A stretch of 64,000 nucleotides of DNA from Astrothelium macrocarpum (taxonomy: Eukaryota > Ascomycota > Dothideomycetes > Trypetheliales > Trypetheliaceae): contig JAGEMR010000052.1 of the NCBI GenBank assembly GCA_021030915.1, positions 124,001 through 188,000 on the forward strand. Direction: 5' to 3'. The translations under genes were made by a program, and so were the position numbers. A model generated the notes under the pieces. That model ran no database searches. It was not told the DNA's origin and saw nothing but the letters and a program-made list of their open reading frames with translations. How positions within the stretch are numbered: position 1 is the stretch's first letter; the number at the start of each line of letters is the position of its first letter. Below are positions 1-12,828 of this stretch, piece by piece.

Positions 1-2
1 CC

Positions 3-86
3 AAGGGCCTGACATTCCCCGTGCTTGTCCCTGATACGCTTCTGAATCCGGCCTTCACGAAATACGCTGGCTTTCAAATGGTTTAA
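3..86 (+). CDS. 3' end of an unidentified gene cut by the window edge
   Basis: Frame 3 is open from the first bases to a TAA at 84-86 and encodes 27 residues ending in TKYAGFQMV. Composition looks coding (hydrophobic/proline mix, no low complexity), and an intergenic stretch with scattered stops follows. I do not recognise the family from so short a tail, and it could be a chance open frame. The start and most of the gene would lie left of the window. Confidence 0.35.
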   Translation, partial: KGLTFPVLVPDTLLNPAFTKYAGFQMV

Positions 87-1150
87 ATGCTTAGTTGTGT
101 GAGAATCATAACACTGAGATATGCATGGGGTAGCGTCGTGTGCAATACAATGCATACACTCGGTATACCATTACGCACTAGTTATCGAGCCTCCAACCTG
201 ATGTTAACATAAAATGGTCGAAACACACGAGCTTATACTAACTCAACATAAGGCTTTTCCACAGCCGAGTTTCAATTATTTGAGCAGCTATCAAAATTGT
301 TGAATGAGAAGCTGCTTAATAAATTGTCTGAGCTACACCAGCCAGCTAATTGATGGCCAAGTAGGTAGCAAGCAGAATTTAAAAGCCACCAAAATTTACT
401 TAGCGGATGCTAAGATAGATGCTTCAGCATATTGCTCAGTCGTTGCCCGGCTGGCAAACGGGGCAGTAACTTCAGCAGCTATTCAACTTGCTATATAAAC
501 AGCTAGTCAATTGGTTGCTTATAAAGCTGCTTAAAAAGTTGAAATTGGATCGTTAAAGAACCTCGCATCAATTTGGTTTTGACACTGTTCGTTGTTGTAC
601 ACCGAAGCTAGTCGAGAAGAGGCTAGTGGCAGAGGCCTGATAATTACATAACGACCGCCATACGTTGCTCCTATCACTTTTGAACAACAGCGCGCCGATT
701 CTACAGCTTCCTCTGAATCACCCAAACCTACGTTCAAACAGCAGAAGATTTGCGATCTATTCACTGAGCTCTCCGCCAAATGAGAAAAATAAACGAGATT
801 ATCTGGAAAAGTGACATTTCTGATCGCTGATGATAATAGCTTTGCCGCATAGGATTCATGTCCTGCACCATAACTTCCAAAGGGAATGATTGTAGACAGT
901 TGGTCCAGAACTTCAAGGGCCCATCAAAGCCTTTTGCCTTTGTAGCAGGTACACACTATGCCATTCTACTCTACGTAACCTATCTGATAACATCTCACCT
1001 CTATCTGTGCAGTGACCGCGCTTTGAACGCGATGGAAGATTGAGACACAAGCGCTTCATCTGATCGACAAAGGAGTGTGATGCAACAACCCGCCGGACGA
1101 TTGTATCACCGTGCAAGCGTTTCGCCCTGCGCATCTTCCACAATTTCAAG
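87..1150. other. gene-poor stretch, promoter side of the BTB gene
   Basis: Short open frames occur on both strands (for example 304-498 and 913-1149), but none has a plausible start context, splice partners or a recognisable domain. I see no repeat or RNA gene. The right-hand part must contain the promoter of the BTB gene that starts at 1151. Confidence 0.5.
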
Positions 1151-2050
1151 ATGGCGAAAGAACTGTTTCTTGCCGGCCTACAAAGGTGTGTGTCCGAGTT
1201 TACTGCTTGATGATCACTTCTGTTGACCTTTTCTCAGCTTGTTCAACTCGTCTACTTACTCCGATTTGACTATTACGTGTGGCGATCGCGCATGGAAAGC
1301 TCACAAGCTTGTCCTTTGCACTCAGTCTTCTTTCTTCGCAAAAGCCTTGGAAGGCGGATTTCAGGTGCATGTGCTAGTTCATTGGACCAGGACGATCTTC
1401 CTTCGATGTCTGGATCTAAAATATTCTCAGAGTATGCTACTTACTTGAACTAGGAAGCAGCGTCGGGCACAGTGGACTTGAAAGAAGATGATCCTGATGT
1501 CGTGGATGCGATGCTCAAATATCTTTACACTTTCGAATATAACGATGATCACGTCTCTAATACAGACCGTATGCCCTTCGCTATTCAAATTCTCATCGTC
1601 GCCGACAAATACGATATCGAACCGTTGAAGGGAGAAGCTGCTGGGAGGTTCATGGCATTGACCAGCAGCGCTCCTTGCGGCAACGGCTTCAGTAATGCGG
1701 TGAAGCTGATCTACAAAGACACAAGGGACAATGGAATTCACGAAAAGATGGTGCGCAACACTGCCATCGAGTATGCATGGGCCAGATATCACAACCTGAT
1801 AGCAAATGACGATGGATTCAAGCAAGCACTTGATGAGGTCAATGGGTTCAGCTCAAGCATGGTGGTAGCAAAGGTAGAAGGACGTGTCGCAGAGACATCC
1901 TCTGACCTGAACGAATATGAGCCTGTTGAAGACGATTGGGGCTTTTACTTCAATTCGGAGAGGAAAAGCAAACAAGCAGCGAAGAAAGCCATTAAGAGAG
2001 CTATGGCTCCTCCTTGGGACCCCGACTCCCAGCTCGATCCTTTCGTGTAA
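1151..2050 (+). CDS. BTB/POZ domain protein
   Basis: Three exons (1151-1185, 1238-1364, 1454-2050) give a 252-aa protein. The first intron (52 nt) is phase 2 and the second (89 nt) phase 0. Splicing restores a continuous BTB fold: MAKELFLAGLQSLFNSSTYSDL, then the hallmark D-L-T-I...HKLVLCTQSSFFAKAL, then EDDPDVVDAMLKYLYTFEY. The BTB domain covers about residues 17-115. The C-terminal half lacks Kelch, MATH or BACK-like repeats I can recognise and ends in a Lys-rich then Pro-rich tail. Fungal proteins of this short BTB-only type are common and their partners are mostly unknown. BTB domains generally mediate dimerisation or Cullin-3 binding, so a specific role here would be a guess. No close neighbour suggests a pathway. 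Confidence 0.85.
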
Positions 2051-3912
2051 ACTGGCAGATAGCCTCGTTCAGAATTTGGAGCTCTCGCATAATTCAATCA
2101 AGTTCGTGAGTCATAAGTGTTCTATCTGGTCCACAAGGCATTAAAACTCGAAATTGGCACTATACCCGGTACTTTTGCACAGTAACGAACACAAATTAAT
2201 CAAGCGAGCCGTCTATGAGCCTTACTAGAGATTTGTGTTGCATGGCTCAGGGAGAGACCATGCGTTGAGAATATTCTATCATTGCCTCATCATGTATCTA
2301 GCTTCTGCGCCTTAGCATCACTAATATCCTGTAATTCACCATCCACTGGGCTTTCCACTGCTCGACGTGGATCCGCCAGTTGCTCAAGGTGCTTGGCCGC
2401 TCCTTGCCTATGAATCTCGCTCTTTCCTTTCGATCTAGCTATAGAGGTGCGCAGGGTTCTTGTACCGATATTGTTTATTGAGGGACAACATTAGGCTTAT
2501 GATTGTTATGATCCCTAGGATTGGGCTTTTCAATACGTAGATCGGTTCTCAGAAATCTCGATAGAAGAAGAAAATCCAATTGATGGTAGATAGTTTCTAA
2601 CCCACGAAGTTAGATTAGAACACGAGTTGAACACGATTGCCTGTCGAGCATCGCTCCGGAACTGCCTCTGAGGACGAGTGGATGGAACTTCCTCATCAGT
2701 CCTAGTGGATATAGCCTGGATCTGCTGCAACTACTCCGCCCAGTCTCTCACAACTCAGTTTCTGCAATCAGTTTTAACGACTTTAACATCATCTACCTCC
2801 TGCTCATGATCTGCAAGTGACCTAGGACTCCATCTGAACACAAGATAATGTAATGCTGTCTATTCTCAGCTATCATGCTAATGTTAGTTAAACGCCGCTA
2901 CCTATGATGAAATTGGGGAATTTCGCGCCCACTCACATTGACAACTTTGAACCCCACCCCCAACTCAACGTCATGGTCGTGAAGATTGGTCGACTCTCGG
3001 ATATATGGCTTGAATATCTTAGGAGGCAATATGAGACGGCGACCTGATTGTGCGAAAAAGAAGTGAGCCGGGCAGCCGAAGAATCTAAAGGCAGATCACG
3101 TACGGTTATTGGCGGATTGTCGGGCCCGTCTTGCCAAACGAAGGAATAATGTAGCTAATGGAGCACACATTATAAAAATGGTGACTAGGCCAATAATCGC
3201 TTCATTTGATAGAGCCATCGTCAAGGCTGCGAGGTTGGTTCAACTGGAACTAGGGAATGATTCAAATCGGCTCGGTCCACAGCCCAGGTATCGGTACTTA
3301 CGTGCAGATTGATAGGTAAACTAGGACTAAACATCGTGCTCCCCTTATAGACATATCGTATAACAAAGGGGCATCCAAAACCTGGAGGAGCAGCAGAAAT
3401 TGGTCAATCAAGATAATTGGTGCGTGAATTTATGGTTCTGCCTTGAATGATTTCGTACCAGCAATGTCAGGTTTTGTTTTCGGACAAAGCGTTCTCAGCC
3501 CAAGAAGGCGACGGAGAAAGAAGCGCCAACAGGCAGTGGGAAGAAGTCGGGCGTGACGATTCTGTAAGATGACGAGGTGTACGCTCCACTTGCGCCATTG
3601 CTGATTGGCTGAAACCTGAGCGCTTTGGCTGCCATGCATCGCTCTGCATGAGGCTGAGTCCCTTATACGGCAGACCCCTGGCCAGAAATTGGCCCTGCAC
3701 CAGATTTTGGAAGATGCCGGAGTCTTGAAGCTTCTGAAAGGCCCTCGATGGCCTTTCGCACTCAAACCGACTTCAACCTTCAGAACCTATCGGCACACAT
3801 TCTTGTTCGAACAAAACTGCGGTCTCGAAGGGTGTAAAGATATCTTCAGCGCCGCCTTGCAACCTCTAACCCATTGTTCACCGAACGAATTAAATAGTCA
3901 AACTTCTTCAAA
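2051..3912. other. gene-poor stretch between BTB and ankyrin genes
   Basis: Scattered open frames of 60-110 codons lie on both strands (for example 3430-3765 minus). None continues through convincing splice sites or resembles a known family. No tandem repeat or terminal inverted repeat was seen. The right end is the upstream region of the Clr5-ankyrin gene. Confidence 0.5.
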
Positions 3913-6900
3913 ATGACTATGTCATTGTCACAGGCGACCTTGTCTATGGCTTCTTTATGGCAACAGCATCGAGACCGCTTCAATCGGCTGTATAGAGTCG
4001 AGAGAAAAACGCTCCGTGAAGTCAAGCAAATTATGGAGAGTCAGCATGGGTTCCCTGCAATCCCGTAAGGCTTGTAGACTAGGATTTGTCTTTCTTAAGC
4101 TAATATTGTCAAGACTTTCAACATATGAAACAAAATTGAGGGATGAACTAAGGTTAAGAAAGAAGATGAAGGGTCAGGACTGGGTTGCCGTCCATCAACA
4201 TATTGCTGTTCGGCAAGGTCGGAGGAGCGAGGTCTATTTCAATGACCTTGCCATTCCCCACAAGAAAGTGAAGAAGGAAATCGCAAGAAACTTGAAGAAA
4301 TATCAGGCTGCGGGTACCAAACCCTGATCCACGCTCTACTATAACTTCGATACTAGAGCCAGATTGAGGGCTAATTGGTTGAATAGGGAACTTGTCGCTG
4401 CCGCCAGGTGTCTCAATCGTGACACCACCACAAAGTCCTGGAGACACTCTCAGTGGGCCTATCGTTTTCCCCAACGTAGCTCAGAGCCATGACGAAGCCC
4501 ACCTCTTTGGTAGTTCCAGCACTACAAATTTCTTACCATGTGTACCTACAGAGTTCACTTCGGGCTCTGTTGCCGATGACCAGAATATCTCTATCGCTTC
4601 TCGTTTCCAATATCACGCCCTATTCGATCAAACAACTGAAATCTTGGCTTCTGTGGACAACTTGCTTCCCTTACCACCTTTCAGGAAACTGATATTCGAC
4701 GAGCGTTTCGTTAAGATCTGTAAACCGTGGCTAGATAAGCTTCCCATATTCAAATTTAAGTCTACTCTGCGAGACAATTGTAAGACTTAAAATACCGTTC
4801 TGGCTCGGCTTCATGTTTGCTGATAATCAATAGTGGTTAACAATAACAATTCCAGTGTGTTTTCTATTTCTGATCCAAATGCATATGAACCCGACTATTC
4901 TTTTGCAAGAAGTGAAGAGGAGCTAGACCTCATAGATGCCGTTAAACTCGGTCTTTCCTCGGAGACAACCCTAATCCCCGACTTCTCAGCAGATTTAGAA
5001 GATATGTCTCGTGGTAGACCAGCCTCACAATTGTCCTCTGTTTTCGACCCACTGTACGCCTTTACCTTCGTGATATACCACTTGGTTAATAACTTCGGGG
5101 AATCCGAAACGATACACGAGCTTGTGCGTTGGTTTTCACACCGAAGTACATTGAATCTTCTAGTAGAATTTTTGCGAATTGACTCTCCGACAGTGCGGGA
5201 GTCTTGGAGTAAGATATTTGATTGGGCTTTCGATTTTAGAGACGAAAGTTTCTTTAGGTCCTTAGTGTGGGCCATGAAAAAGGATTTACAATGGATCAAG
5301 TGGCAAGGTCCGAGTGCCTTGATTTTGGCAGCTTGGTACGACTGTCATGATATCTGTGAACATCTTATCCATTGTGGTATCTCTCCCAATCGGACGGGCA
5401 GATTGGCAACCTGCCAAGGCCCTTGGCGCTGGCGCTGGCGCACGCTGACTTCACCGCTCCACGAAGCAGCTGTAGGCGGGAATATCAAGTCGGTTGAGGT
5501 GCTACTCGACAGGGGCGCTGATGCAAATCTTCGCTGCGAAGGTTACACTGCCGTTGGGCAGCTGTTCCGTGCACTCACATTAAATAACATAGATAGGGAA
5601 CGCCGTCTTCAAGTCATGCTACTACTGCTAGAAAGGGGAGCAGATATTAACGAGCCATTTCAAGAGGATCCTGCTCTGAGTGGAGTAGGACTTAGTCATG
5701 GGTCAGGCTTCGTTTGCTCGGAGGAGACATTGCTTGACGAGGCTTGCTTGACTCGCGATAGGGAGCTGGCAAGGCTATTTCAGAAGTTCGATAAAACACC
5801 AGAGTCGCTACTTAGTGTATCGGGTATCGTCTCCAACGCAGAAAAGGGAATTCAAGGGCTGCAAGCCTACCTTTGTATTGCGGCTTTCCCCCGTGGTCTA
5901 AGAAGACGGCGCATGCAGGAACGCGCACTTTATCGATGTTTTGGGAGACCAAAGGCCTTCTTATCCATGCTCCAAGCTGATTTCGATCTTAAGCTACGTT
6001 CTCTAGGAGGCATGTCACTTGGTGGTTCGACTGGAAAACGTCTCGACCCATCCCGTGACTATAATTCTGTTAAAAACATTATCATCAATATTTTCGAACA
6101 CACGCCTTTCACTTCGCTTAGCAAAGACGCAATCTCATATATATTAAGAAAGGAGGTGGCGATGAAAGCTGGTCTCATCGAAGTCTGCCTCAATACCGTT
6201 CGTCAGTCTGATTTGCAACACCTTCTTCAGAGCGGCTTTGACGTGAGCGGAGAGGATGGCATTGTGGTATTGGTAGAAGCCGCTCGACGGAACAACTTTG
6301 CGGTCGTATCTACATTGTTCAGCTCTGGTGTTGACATCAATGGAACTCTGAAAGTTAAGGGAAATGGCTATCCAGTCCTTTTGCTTGCTGCCACGAACAT
6401 GAAGGTCAATAATGAGCTGGGCCTGCTTAGATCGAGTGAGCATGCCAGCAATAGGATGCTTGGATTTCTTGTCCTGAAGGGTGCCGATATCAGCACGTGT
6501 CAGCTGGTCTTGCGCTCTTCTCTCTATATTTCACAATCCGCGATGAAGTGGTTTCTCGAAAATGGCTTGGACTTAACCGGCGAGTCTGTATGCAACATCA
6601 TTATACGTCGGCTTGAGTTGTGCAACTCGCCAGACTTATTACAGACCCTTATTCATCAGAATATTCCCATCTTCTCTCCAAGCGAGCAATTAAAGGATTA
6701 CCGGGATTTCACCACCAGTATACATCCCCTATCTTTCTTCATCTCACTCAAGCCGGGTCCAGAATTCATCTGTCGAACATTAGAGACTGGTATTGATGTG
6801 AACGGCACAGGGCGAGACGCTGAAACTGACACACCTCTTCGAGCAGCAGCAAGGATGAAAGATCTACAACTGGTGCAGGAGCTGATATCTCGAGGAGCTT

Positions 6901-7805
6901 TGATCAACGACACGGATTGCAGAAGCAAACTTTCGCCGCTACAGCTGGCCTGTGATGACCCCGTTTGTTTCGATCTAGCGCGATTTCTCCTCGAGAACGG
7001 AGCTGATCCCAATATTACGGGGACAGAGTACGGCGCAACAGCACTTCGGTTGGCACTGATGTCTTCACGTCCTGATATCCAACTTATCGAGCTGCTGCTT
7101 AGCCGCGGTGCAGATGTGAACGCACTAACTTGGTCCTCGCTGAATGGAAGAAAATGCTTCATCCTGCAGGTAGCCGTCGTCGAGGCCCGCGACTTAGGTG
7201 TGCACAAGCGGCAGGTCGTCGAGATGCTGATAGGCTGTGGAGCAAGAATCAATGCGAGGTGGATAGAAGGTGGGAATCCCGAACGAAGCGCTCTTGAACT
7301 GGTCTGTGAACGCAATGATCCCGATTGTGTTGATATGGTCAAACTACTCTTGGAACGGGGGGCCGAACTCGATCCTCCGACCACCGGGTACTTCGGACAT
7401 AGTTGTCTTGAACTCGCCTGCTCTGCCCGAAATATCGATCTGATCAAGCTCTTTCTCGATCGGGGGATGAGCCCGAACCCAAGAAACAGTTACGTCAAGG
7501 GACCGCTCGCCGTGGCTGCAGAGGATGGGGACTTGGCCTTAGCTATTCTGCTGCTGGCTGCTGGAGCGAATGTGTCCGTCGGGGATGAGTCTATGACGTG
7601 CCCTTTAGTTGCCGCTGCAGAGAATGGGAGGCTGGATATGGTTGCATTACTGCTGGATTTAGAGACACGTGAAGAAGCCTTCGAGGAGGCTATCTATGCC
7701 GCTCGAGAATGTGGTTGGCTTGCCATTGCGGAGTACATTCAACGACACATTGACAGAAACAGCACAGCTTCTCCAGTGCAGATAGAAGAACTTATGTCGG
7801 ATTAA
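3913..7805 (+). CDS. Clr5-domain ankyrin-repeat protein
   Basis: Four exons (3913-4064, 4114-4313, 4408-4779, 4834-7805) encode 1231 aa. The introns are 49, 94 and 54 nt and all three junctions keep frame. The N-terminus is a Clr5 domain: W16 followed by HRDRFNRLYRVERKTLREVK and IMESQHGF, continuing across intron 1 to the K-rich segment ending near residue 115. A proline/serine linker follows. Ankyrin repeats are clear around residues 400-480 (SPLHEAAVGGNIKSVEVLLDRGAD) and 890-1180 (ALRLAL...LIELLLSRGADVN, CLELACSARNIDLIKLFLDRG, PLAVAAEDGDLALAILLLAAGAN). The middle part has weaker repeats. Clr5 is a small fungal domain found at the N-terminus of many ankyrin and NACHT proteins, often assumed to be regulatory or DNA-associated. 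No NACHT or NB-ARC nucleotide-binding motif is present. The start at 3913 could equally be the second ATG at 3919. Confidence 0.85.
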
Positions 7806-9321
7806 GGAAACAGCCAAAGATGTGGATTCTCTTTCATTATAGTGCGTGAACTTGCACACAAGAGCCGGTCTGGGGATTATGATGGGCGCATAGAAATAAA
7901 AACATTAGTTGTGCTCAGTCAGCTCTATCTATTAATTTCCATTCAACATAGGCGCTGACATGAATATCAACAAGAAAAGTTTGGAATGAATAAAAGCATT
8001 GAACGCTTGTTAGAAAAGAATAGAAGTTGAGATCGGAGTATTCTAATATACTGTAGACTTTGCAACACTTGAGAACCCTATTAAAGTTGGTGATTTAATT
8101 TTGGATAGGACACAGAAAGTTATTTATAATCCGCTCGACAAAGCAGCCAGGAATAGACTCTCAAATCGTTGAAATTATTGAATTTAAATAGAATTAGTTT
8201 CTGCTTATCTTAGTGTACTTGGACTATGGAGCTCTATTTGGCGTCGTGCTTTTAATTCAATGCCAAGTATTCCATGCCGTCCATTCATATCCGGTAGACA
8301 GCGTTATCAACCATGTACAATCGCACCAACATAGGTGATATTCATGGGTTCAGCGCTATACGGACTGAACAAGACTGATAGAGCGTTTCCCTGGACGTTG
8401 AATTACAACAATCCTTTGCGGATCATACCTGATACAGCCCGTTATCCATCAGCTCGTTTAATCCCCCCCCCCACTTTTTTTTTCTAGCTATAGGAGCACG
8501 AATGTGCTGATCATACAATATCTATCGGACCGGCTTGGAGGATGTATGTAATTACCAGGCGAACCTGGTGAGAGTTGCAGTACATGACAACCACGAAGTG
8601 TGCACGAGGTGGGAGTGTGCATCAGGGTACTGCACACTCGTAGTTCGTACTTGTTCTTCCAGGTCTGGGCAAGCTCAGAGGCAATGAATCATGACTCAAA
8701 GTCGTGTCTTTACGGAGATCAGCAATATAAGGAACTTGAGGTGACCAGTGATGTCTATTATAGATTTACCTCTTAGCCGATGTAATCTTTATGGAGGCAA
8801 CCGATCATGCGCATCGAGAGGTCACCAATAACGGACGACCGGCAATTTGTTACTGGTCAACGACCTGCGACTGGAAACGAGGGGAAGTTAGAAATGAACT
8901 TGTTTGGAGTAGACGGAGAGGCGGTTAGCCCTGGACTTGGATCATTATTACAATTAGTAACGATGGAAGGTGCCGAGTGTTTCTTTGTGCTGGACATGTT
9001 AGGTCTTTCTTGAGGCAAGCTCTTGTCTGTGGCAGAAAAGATCGTACTATTTATTTTTTGACAGTTACTGCGATATGCGACGCAACGCAGCTTCCGCCTA
9101 CTTTAATACAAATACTGTCGTCGGTTTCATCGAATTCAATTGCCGATAGACATACATGGAATTTTGACTCCAAAGCAACTCAGGACGTACAGCCAATCCA
9201 ATTCGAGGACTACGAGGACCTTCTGTGACCTTCGTATAGACCAAGCCAAGACGATGCTTCTATGATTGTTTGCCCGAACCCCAGACAGGAAAAGGAAAGC
9301 ATAAGAGGTCGTTACCTTAGA
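7806..9321. other. gene-poor stretch with a degenerate repeat copy
   Basis: No convincing gene. It holds a C-run followed by a T-run near 8463-8485, a perfect 6-bp hairpin (ACCAGG/CCTGGT with a CGAA loop) at 8556-8571, and copy A of a dispersed repeat (listed separately). Two overlapping open frames at 8807-9228 have no recognisable domain. Confidence 0.5.
8109..8225 (+). repeat. degenerate dispersed repeat, copy A
   Basis: About 115 bp aligns to 14976-15085 in the same orientation. Shared blocks include GACAYAGAAAGTT, GACAAAGCRGCC, AATAGACKCTCAAATCRTTGA, TTATTGAA and TGCTTATCTYAGTG. Many differences are C/T or G/A transitions, as expected of old RIP-mutated copies. It could be the relic of a MITE or solo terminal repeat. 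No terminal inverted repeat is visible. Confidence 0.6.
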
Positions 9322-11577
9322 CTACTGTGAACCTGCCTTGGACTGCATGACTTTGCAGTATGTACACAGAATCAGTACGGTGCTAGCCTCACTTGGCACA
9401 CCCGCATCGTTCATGACGAAGAGCATCCAATATCCAGGAATAGCAATACCAGCTTCCACAGGAATCTGCACGTTGTATTGAAACGGCGTGTTGCCAGATG
9501 TGACGGGCGTCAACTCGATACGTCTCTGATCGTTGTTCACGGTGTGTGTGGCACCGCCGTAGCGGATCAGGCTCGCATGAGTCACCGCACTATCCGCGAT
9601 GAATGTGAGCTTGGCGCCTAGGTGCACTCTGTCGTTAAACAGCTTCTTGATAACGGGCCGTGCGTGCGATGTAAGTAGGTACGGAGGTGTGAATATTTGC
9701 GCATCAAGATGATTTGTGGGATGTGTAGAAAGGCCACCGCCGCCAACGAGGACAGTCGCGTCCCGCAGAAGCAGGGCGAAAGAATGATATGTTCGTGGAA
9801 TGGAGTTCTGTGCCATTACCGTCCACTTGTTGGTTTTTGGAGAGTAGATCTCAGGGCGGAACTCCGCAGTATCGTCTGTGAACGGCTGGCCGACCTCCTG
9901 ACCACCGGCCACAAAAGTATCACCATTAGGCAGAATGACTGCGCTTAGAAAAGTGCGCGGGAAGTGCATTCCCCCACCGGCCGATGCTACCGTGACGTTG
10001 GTGTTGTCCAGTATGATGATGAATGCGTTGCTCGATGCGTTTTTACTTGCAGGGTTACGATCTTCACGCTCATCGCGATCAATCCTGTAATTAACCTCAT
10101 ACTGAGGAGCACCACCTGCAGTGAGGATTTTTCCTGCAGCCGCATCATACATTGCCGCAATGCCACACATGGAAGCATTTACTCCACGTTTCATTACTTC
10201 TGTAATCGCGCCCTTTCCGGTTGTATTGATCCAGTGCATTTGGGCAGCAGGCCCAGCGTGAAATATCAAGTTCTCCTTCCATCCGAGTAGCCATACATGG
10301 TTATCAGCGCGGTATGCCGGATAAGTATCGTTCTTTGTCTCTATAGTCTCCGAAGAACAATTGTCGAGCTTTTCCCATTTATTGAGATTGGGATCATACA
10401 GCTCGCCGAATCTGTTGCGCCTGGTCAGATCCGGGTTCAAACCCGGGCTCGGATCCGGGCTCCAACTGCCGCCGAGCACGAAGATGCGACCGTCAGCACA
10501 GGTGGTCGAACCCTGATACCCTCGTGGAATGTTCATTTCTTTAAGCGTGTTCCAGCTTTTGTTTATAGCATTATAGGTGCTCGCTTGGCTGGCGGTGTTT
10601 CCACCTGTTATAATCATGCTCCCGTTGACATCGAATGCCATACCCGGACAGAACATGTTATGTTTTGTGTGTTCGATGAGTTTTTGACTGACACTTTTGT
10701 TGATGCGGTCCCAAATGGCGGTCCAGGTTGTATCTGCTTTCACTACAGCGCCAATGCCGTCGTGTGAATCCGACGAGAAGCTAACGACATTACCGGATAT
10801 AGGGTCGATGAACGCTCCAACAGGCACAAGGGGAAAATCAATAGTAGGTCCCCATTTGCCTTCGCCGGTTGGGACGGGGAGTGAAGCAACAGCCCAGATG
10901 TCAAGTTCCGCTATCTTGACGAATGGCTTCTCCTTGCTTGCCGAAGTTGCCAGAAGACGCACGAACTTGGCTTTTCTTGGCTCGAAAATGGCCCATTTCG
11001 CTGCAGTTCTGGTTAGTTTAGTCCGTTCTCCTCTGCGCAATCATATTATCGCAATGAAGACAAGCTCACCTGCATCATCTTCGAACCAAGTTCCATATGC
11101 CACAGGCTCGCCCCATTTGTTGCCGTCCTCACTGAGGAACACCTGATGACCTACGACAGCGCCTCCACACTGCCAATCGACAAGTGGAGCGACTCGAAGA
11201 GCGTTCACATTACGGACAGCTCGCAGATCGATTGTAATGTGATGGTTGACACCTTTGCCGCCCGTTGAGCTCTGCCAATATGTACTGTTGTCGCCATCGA
11301 CTGCTTTGGCGCACTCTTGATCGGTCCCGCTATCACATTTGGCAATCCATTTACCTTGTTCCGTAGTCGGCTTAGGAAGTGCGCTGCCTATGACTGGTGT
11401 TGTTTCAGGTAAAGTTCTAATGAGATCATCTTCCGGCTTCAAGACATGTTGAACGAGATCATCGTAGTATGACCTACGGACATCGTAGGGTAACGCAGCA
11501 TTAATGCGAATGCCGACGCCCGTTCTGCAAAGTAAGACAAGAGTAAAAGTAAGACTCAGAATAAATTCTCCTAACAT
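9322..11577 (-). CDS. galactose oxidase-like copper radical oxidase with F5/8 type C domain
   Basis: Two exons (11577-11070, 11000-9322) around a 69-nt intron give 728 aa. Residues 1-22 look like a signal peptide. A discoidin-type (F5/8C) domain at about 60-205 precedes a seven-bladed Kelch domain and a C-terminal Ig-like domain, the galactose oxidase (CAZy AA5) layout. The mature-enzyme residues are all visible: C287 (in FCPG) and Y331 (in RGYQ) for the Tyr-Cys cofactor, W349 (GGSWS) stacking over it, Y574/H575 (RTYHS) and H655 (ATHTVN) as copper ligands. A tryptophan at the 349 position argues for an AA5_2 galactose or alcohol oxidase rather than a glyoxal oxidase. It should be secreted, oxidising a primary alcohol to an aldehyde and releasing H2O2. 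The last 15 residues after EAST are unusual, and a further small 3' intron is possible. The acceptor CTGCAG at 11001 was chosen because the nearer AG breaks the frame. Confidence 0.9.
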
Positions 11578-12828
11578 CCTTGCAGAATGGACTAAGTTGA
11601 CGCAGGTTTGGGGTTTTATCAGTCATAAGAATCTGAGGTTTAAGTATTGCAATTGACAGCGTCAACGAACCTTCTGGGCCAATTGAAAGCCTTTAGTAGC
11701 GACCTGGAGGCCATCTGGCTTTCTCCCAGATCAACAACCCAGCGTCATCTCATCACCTCCCGTCTTTATTTTCTCCTTCGCACAATTCCGCCATCCGCTT
11801 CTTATTACCCAGCTGACCCAAGTTACCTCTGCAAGGTCTCTGGCTCTGCAGAAGAACGGAACGGAATGCTGCCAATCATAATGAGGGGTGTTCAGGTGCT
11901 GAGGCAGTAGAGAATACAATTTGAAATATCATGCAGACGGGTAGTTCATCAATTCCATGATTGGACAATAGTAGAAAGTACTGTTCCGTAGCTGCTCAAA
12001 TTTATATGCAGCAGAATCGACAGGCTAATCCGCATTTCTCACTTGATGATAACCGGCAATGGTGGCGTGTAATAGAGAATCTTTCAGCTGAGATGGTCAA
12101 AGCCACCAAAGTTGTCGCCGGATCTGGAAACCTAGAAAGCGTACCACTCCGCAGTGGCTGCAGATCCTCGCATATCAACAAAAGACTTCAGCGCTCTGCA
12201 GGTAATGAACTGGTTCGAAAAGTGCTTCAAAGGCTTAGGGTAGTATCCAGAGATACGTACTCACATTGAGGACTCAAATGTCAGGCTGTTCAATAACTCA
12301 AATCTATTTCTCGCTCAAACAATCATGATACACGCCTCGTAGCTCTGACAAGGCCGAAATTGCCTTGCTTACGATTGCTGTATTCATTGGCAAATTTTCT
12401 AGATTTCGTTCGGATGGTCTGGAGATCGTAGCTCCAAAGCACCCACAATCGTTGCTTGACGCCTCCTTGCAGCTGCCAAGCGCTTGCGGGAGCATGCATC
12501 TCATCGCTGGGTTCTGCTGGCTATGCAAACTCAAAGTCCGAGAGCCCAATGAATGGAAGCACTATCACATCCTACCTTACGGCCGCAAGGCTGCACAAGA
12601 TGGCGAGGAGCATGAACGCAGATCGGCATTTGCAAAGCGCGGAATCCTAAATCCACAATCCACGGATGTCACAGTCCATTCGCTCAGATACCCGTTACCC
12701 ACGCGACGGCCGTAGAGCATTGCCACATCACTACGTGTTGAGTGGATGCATAGTGGAGGTAGGTTCGTCCAGAGTCCAGAAACGTCGTAGAATGTTAGGC
12801 TTGAGAATCTTCCCATCCTGATGAGCCT
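11578..12828. other. intergenic stretch without a supported gene
   Basis: The part next to 11577 is the promoter of the galactose oxidase-like gene. Minus-strand open frames at 12304-12549 and 12577-12816 and plus-strand 12365-12715 overlap each other. I could not join any of them into a convincing protein. They may be a decayed gene. Confidence 0.45.

Noticed and set aside
304..498. 64-codon plus-strand frame near the left edge
   Set aside because: No domain, no splice partner, unremarkable start context; treated as chance.
8556..8571. hairpin ACCAGG-CGAA-CCTGGT as a terminator or RNA
   Set aside because: A 6-bp stem is too short to support a function in a eukaryotic intergenic region.
10433..10465. 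tRNA-like GGTTCAAACCC text
   Set aside because: Resembles a B box, but no acceptor stem or anticodon arm can be folded around it, and it lies inside conserved galactose oxidase coding sequence.
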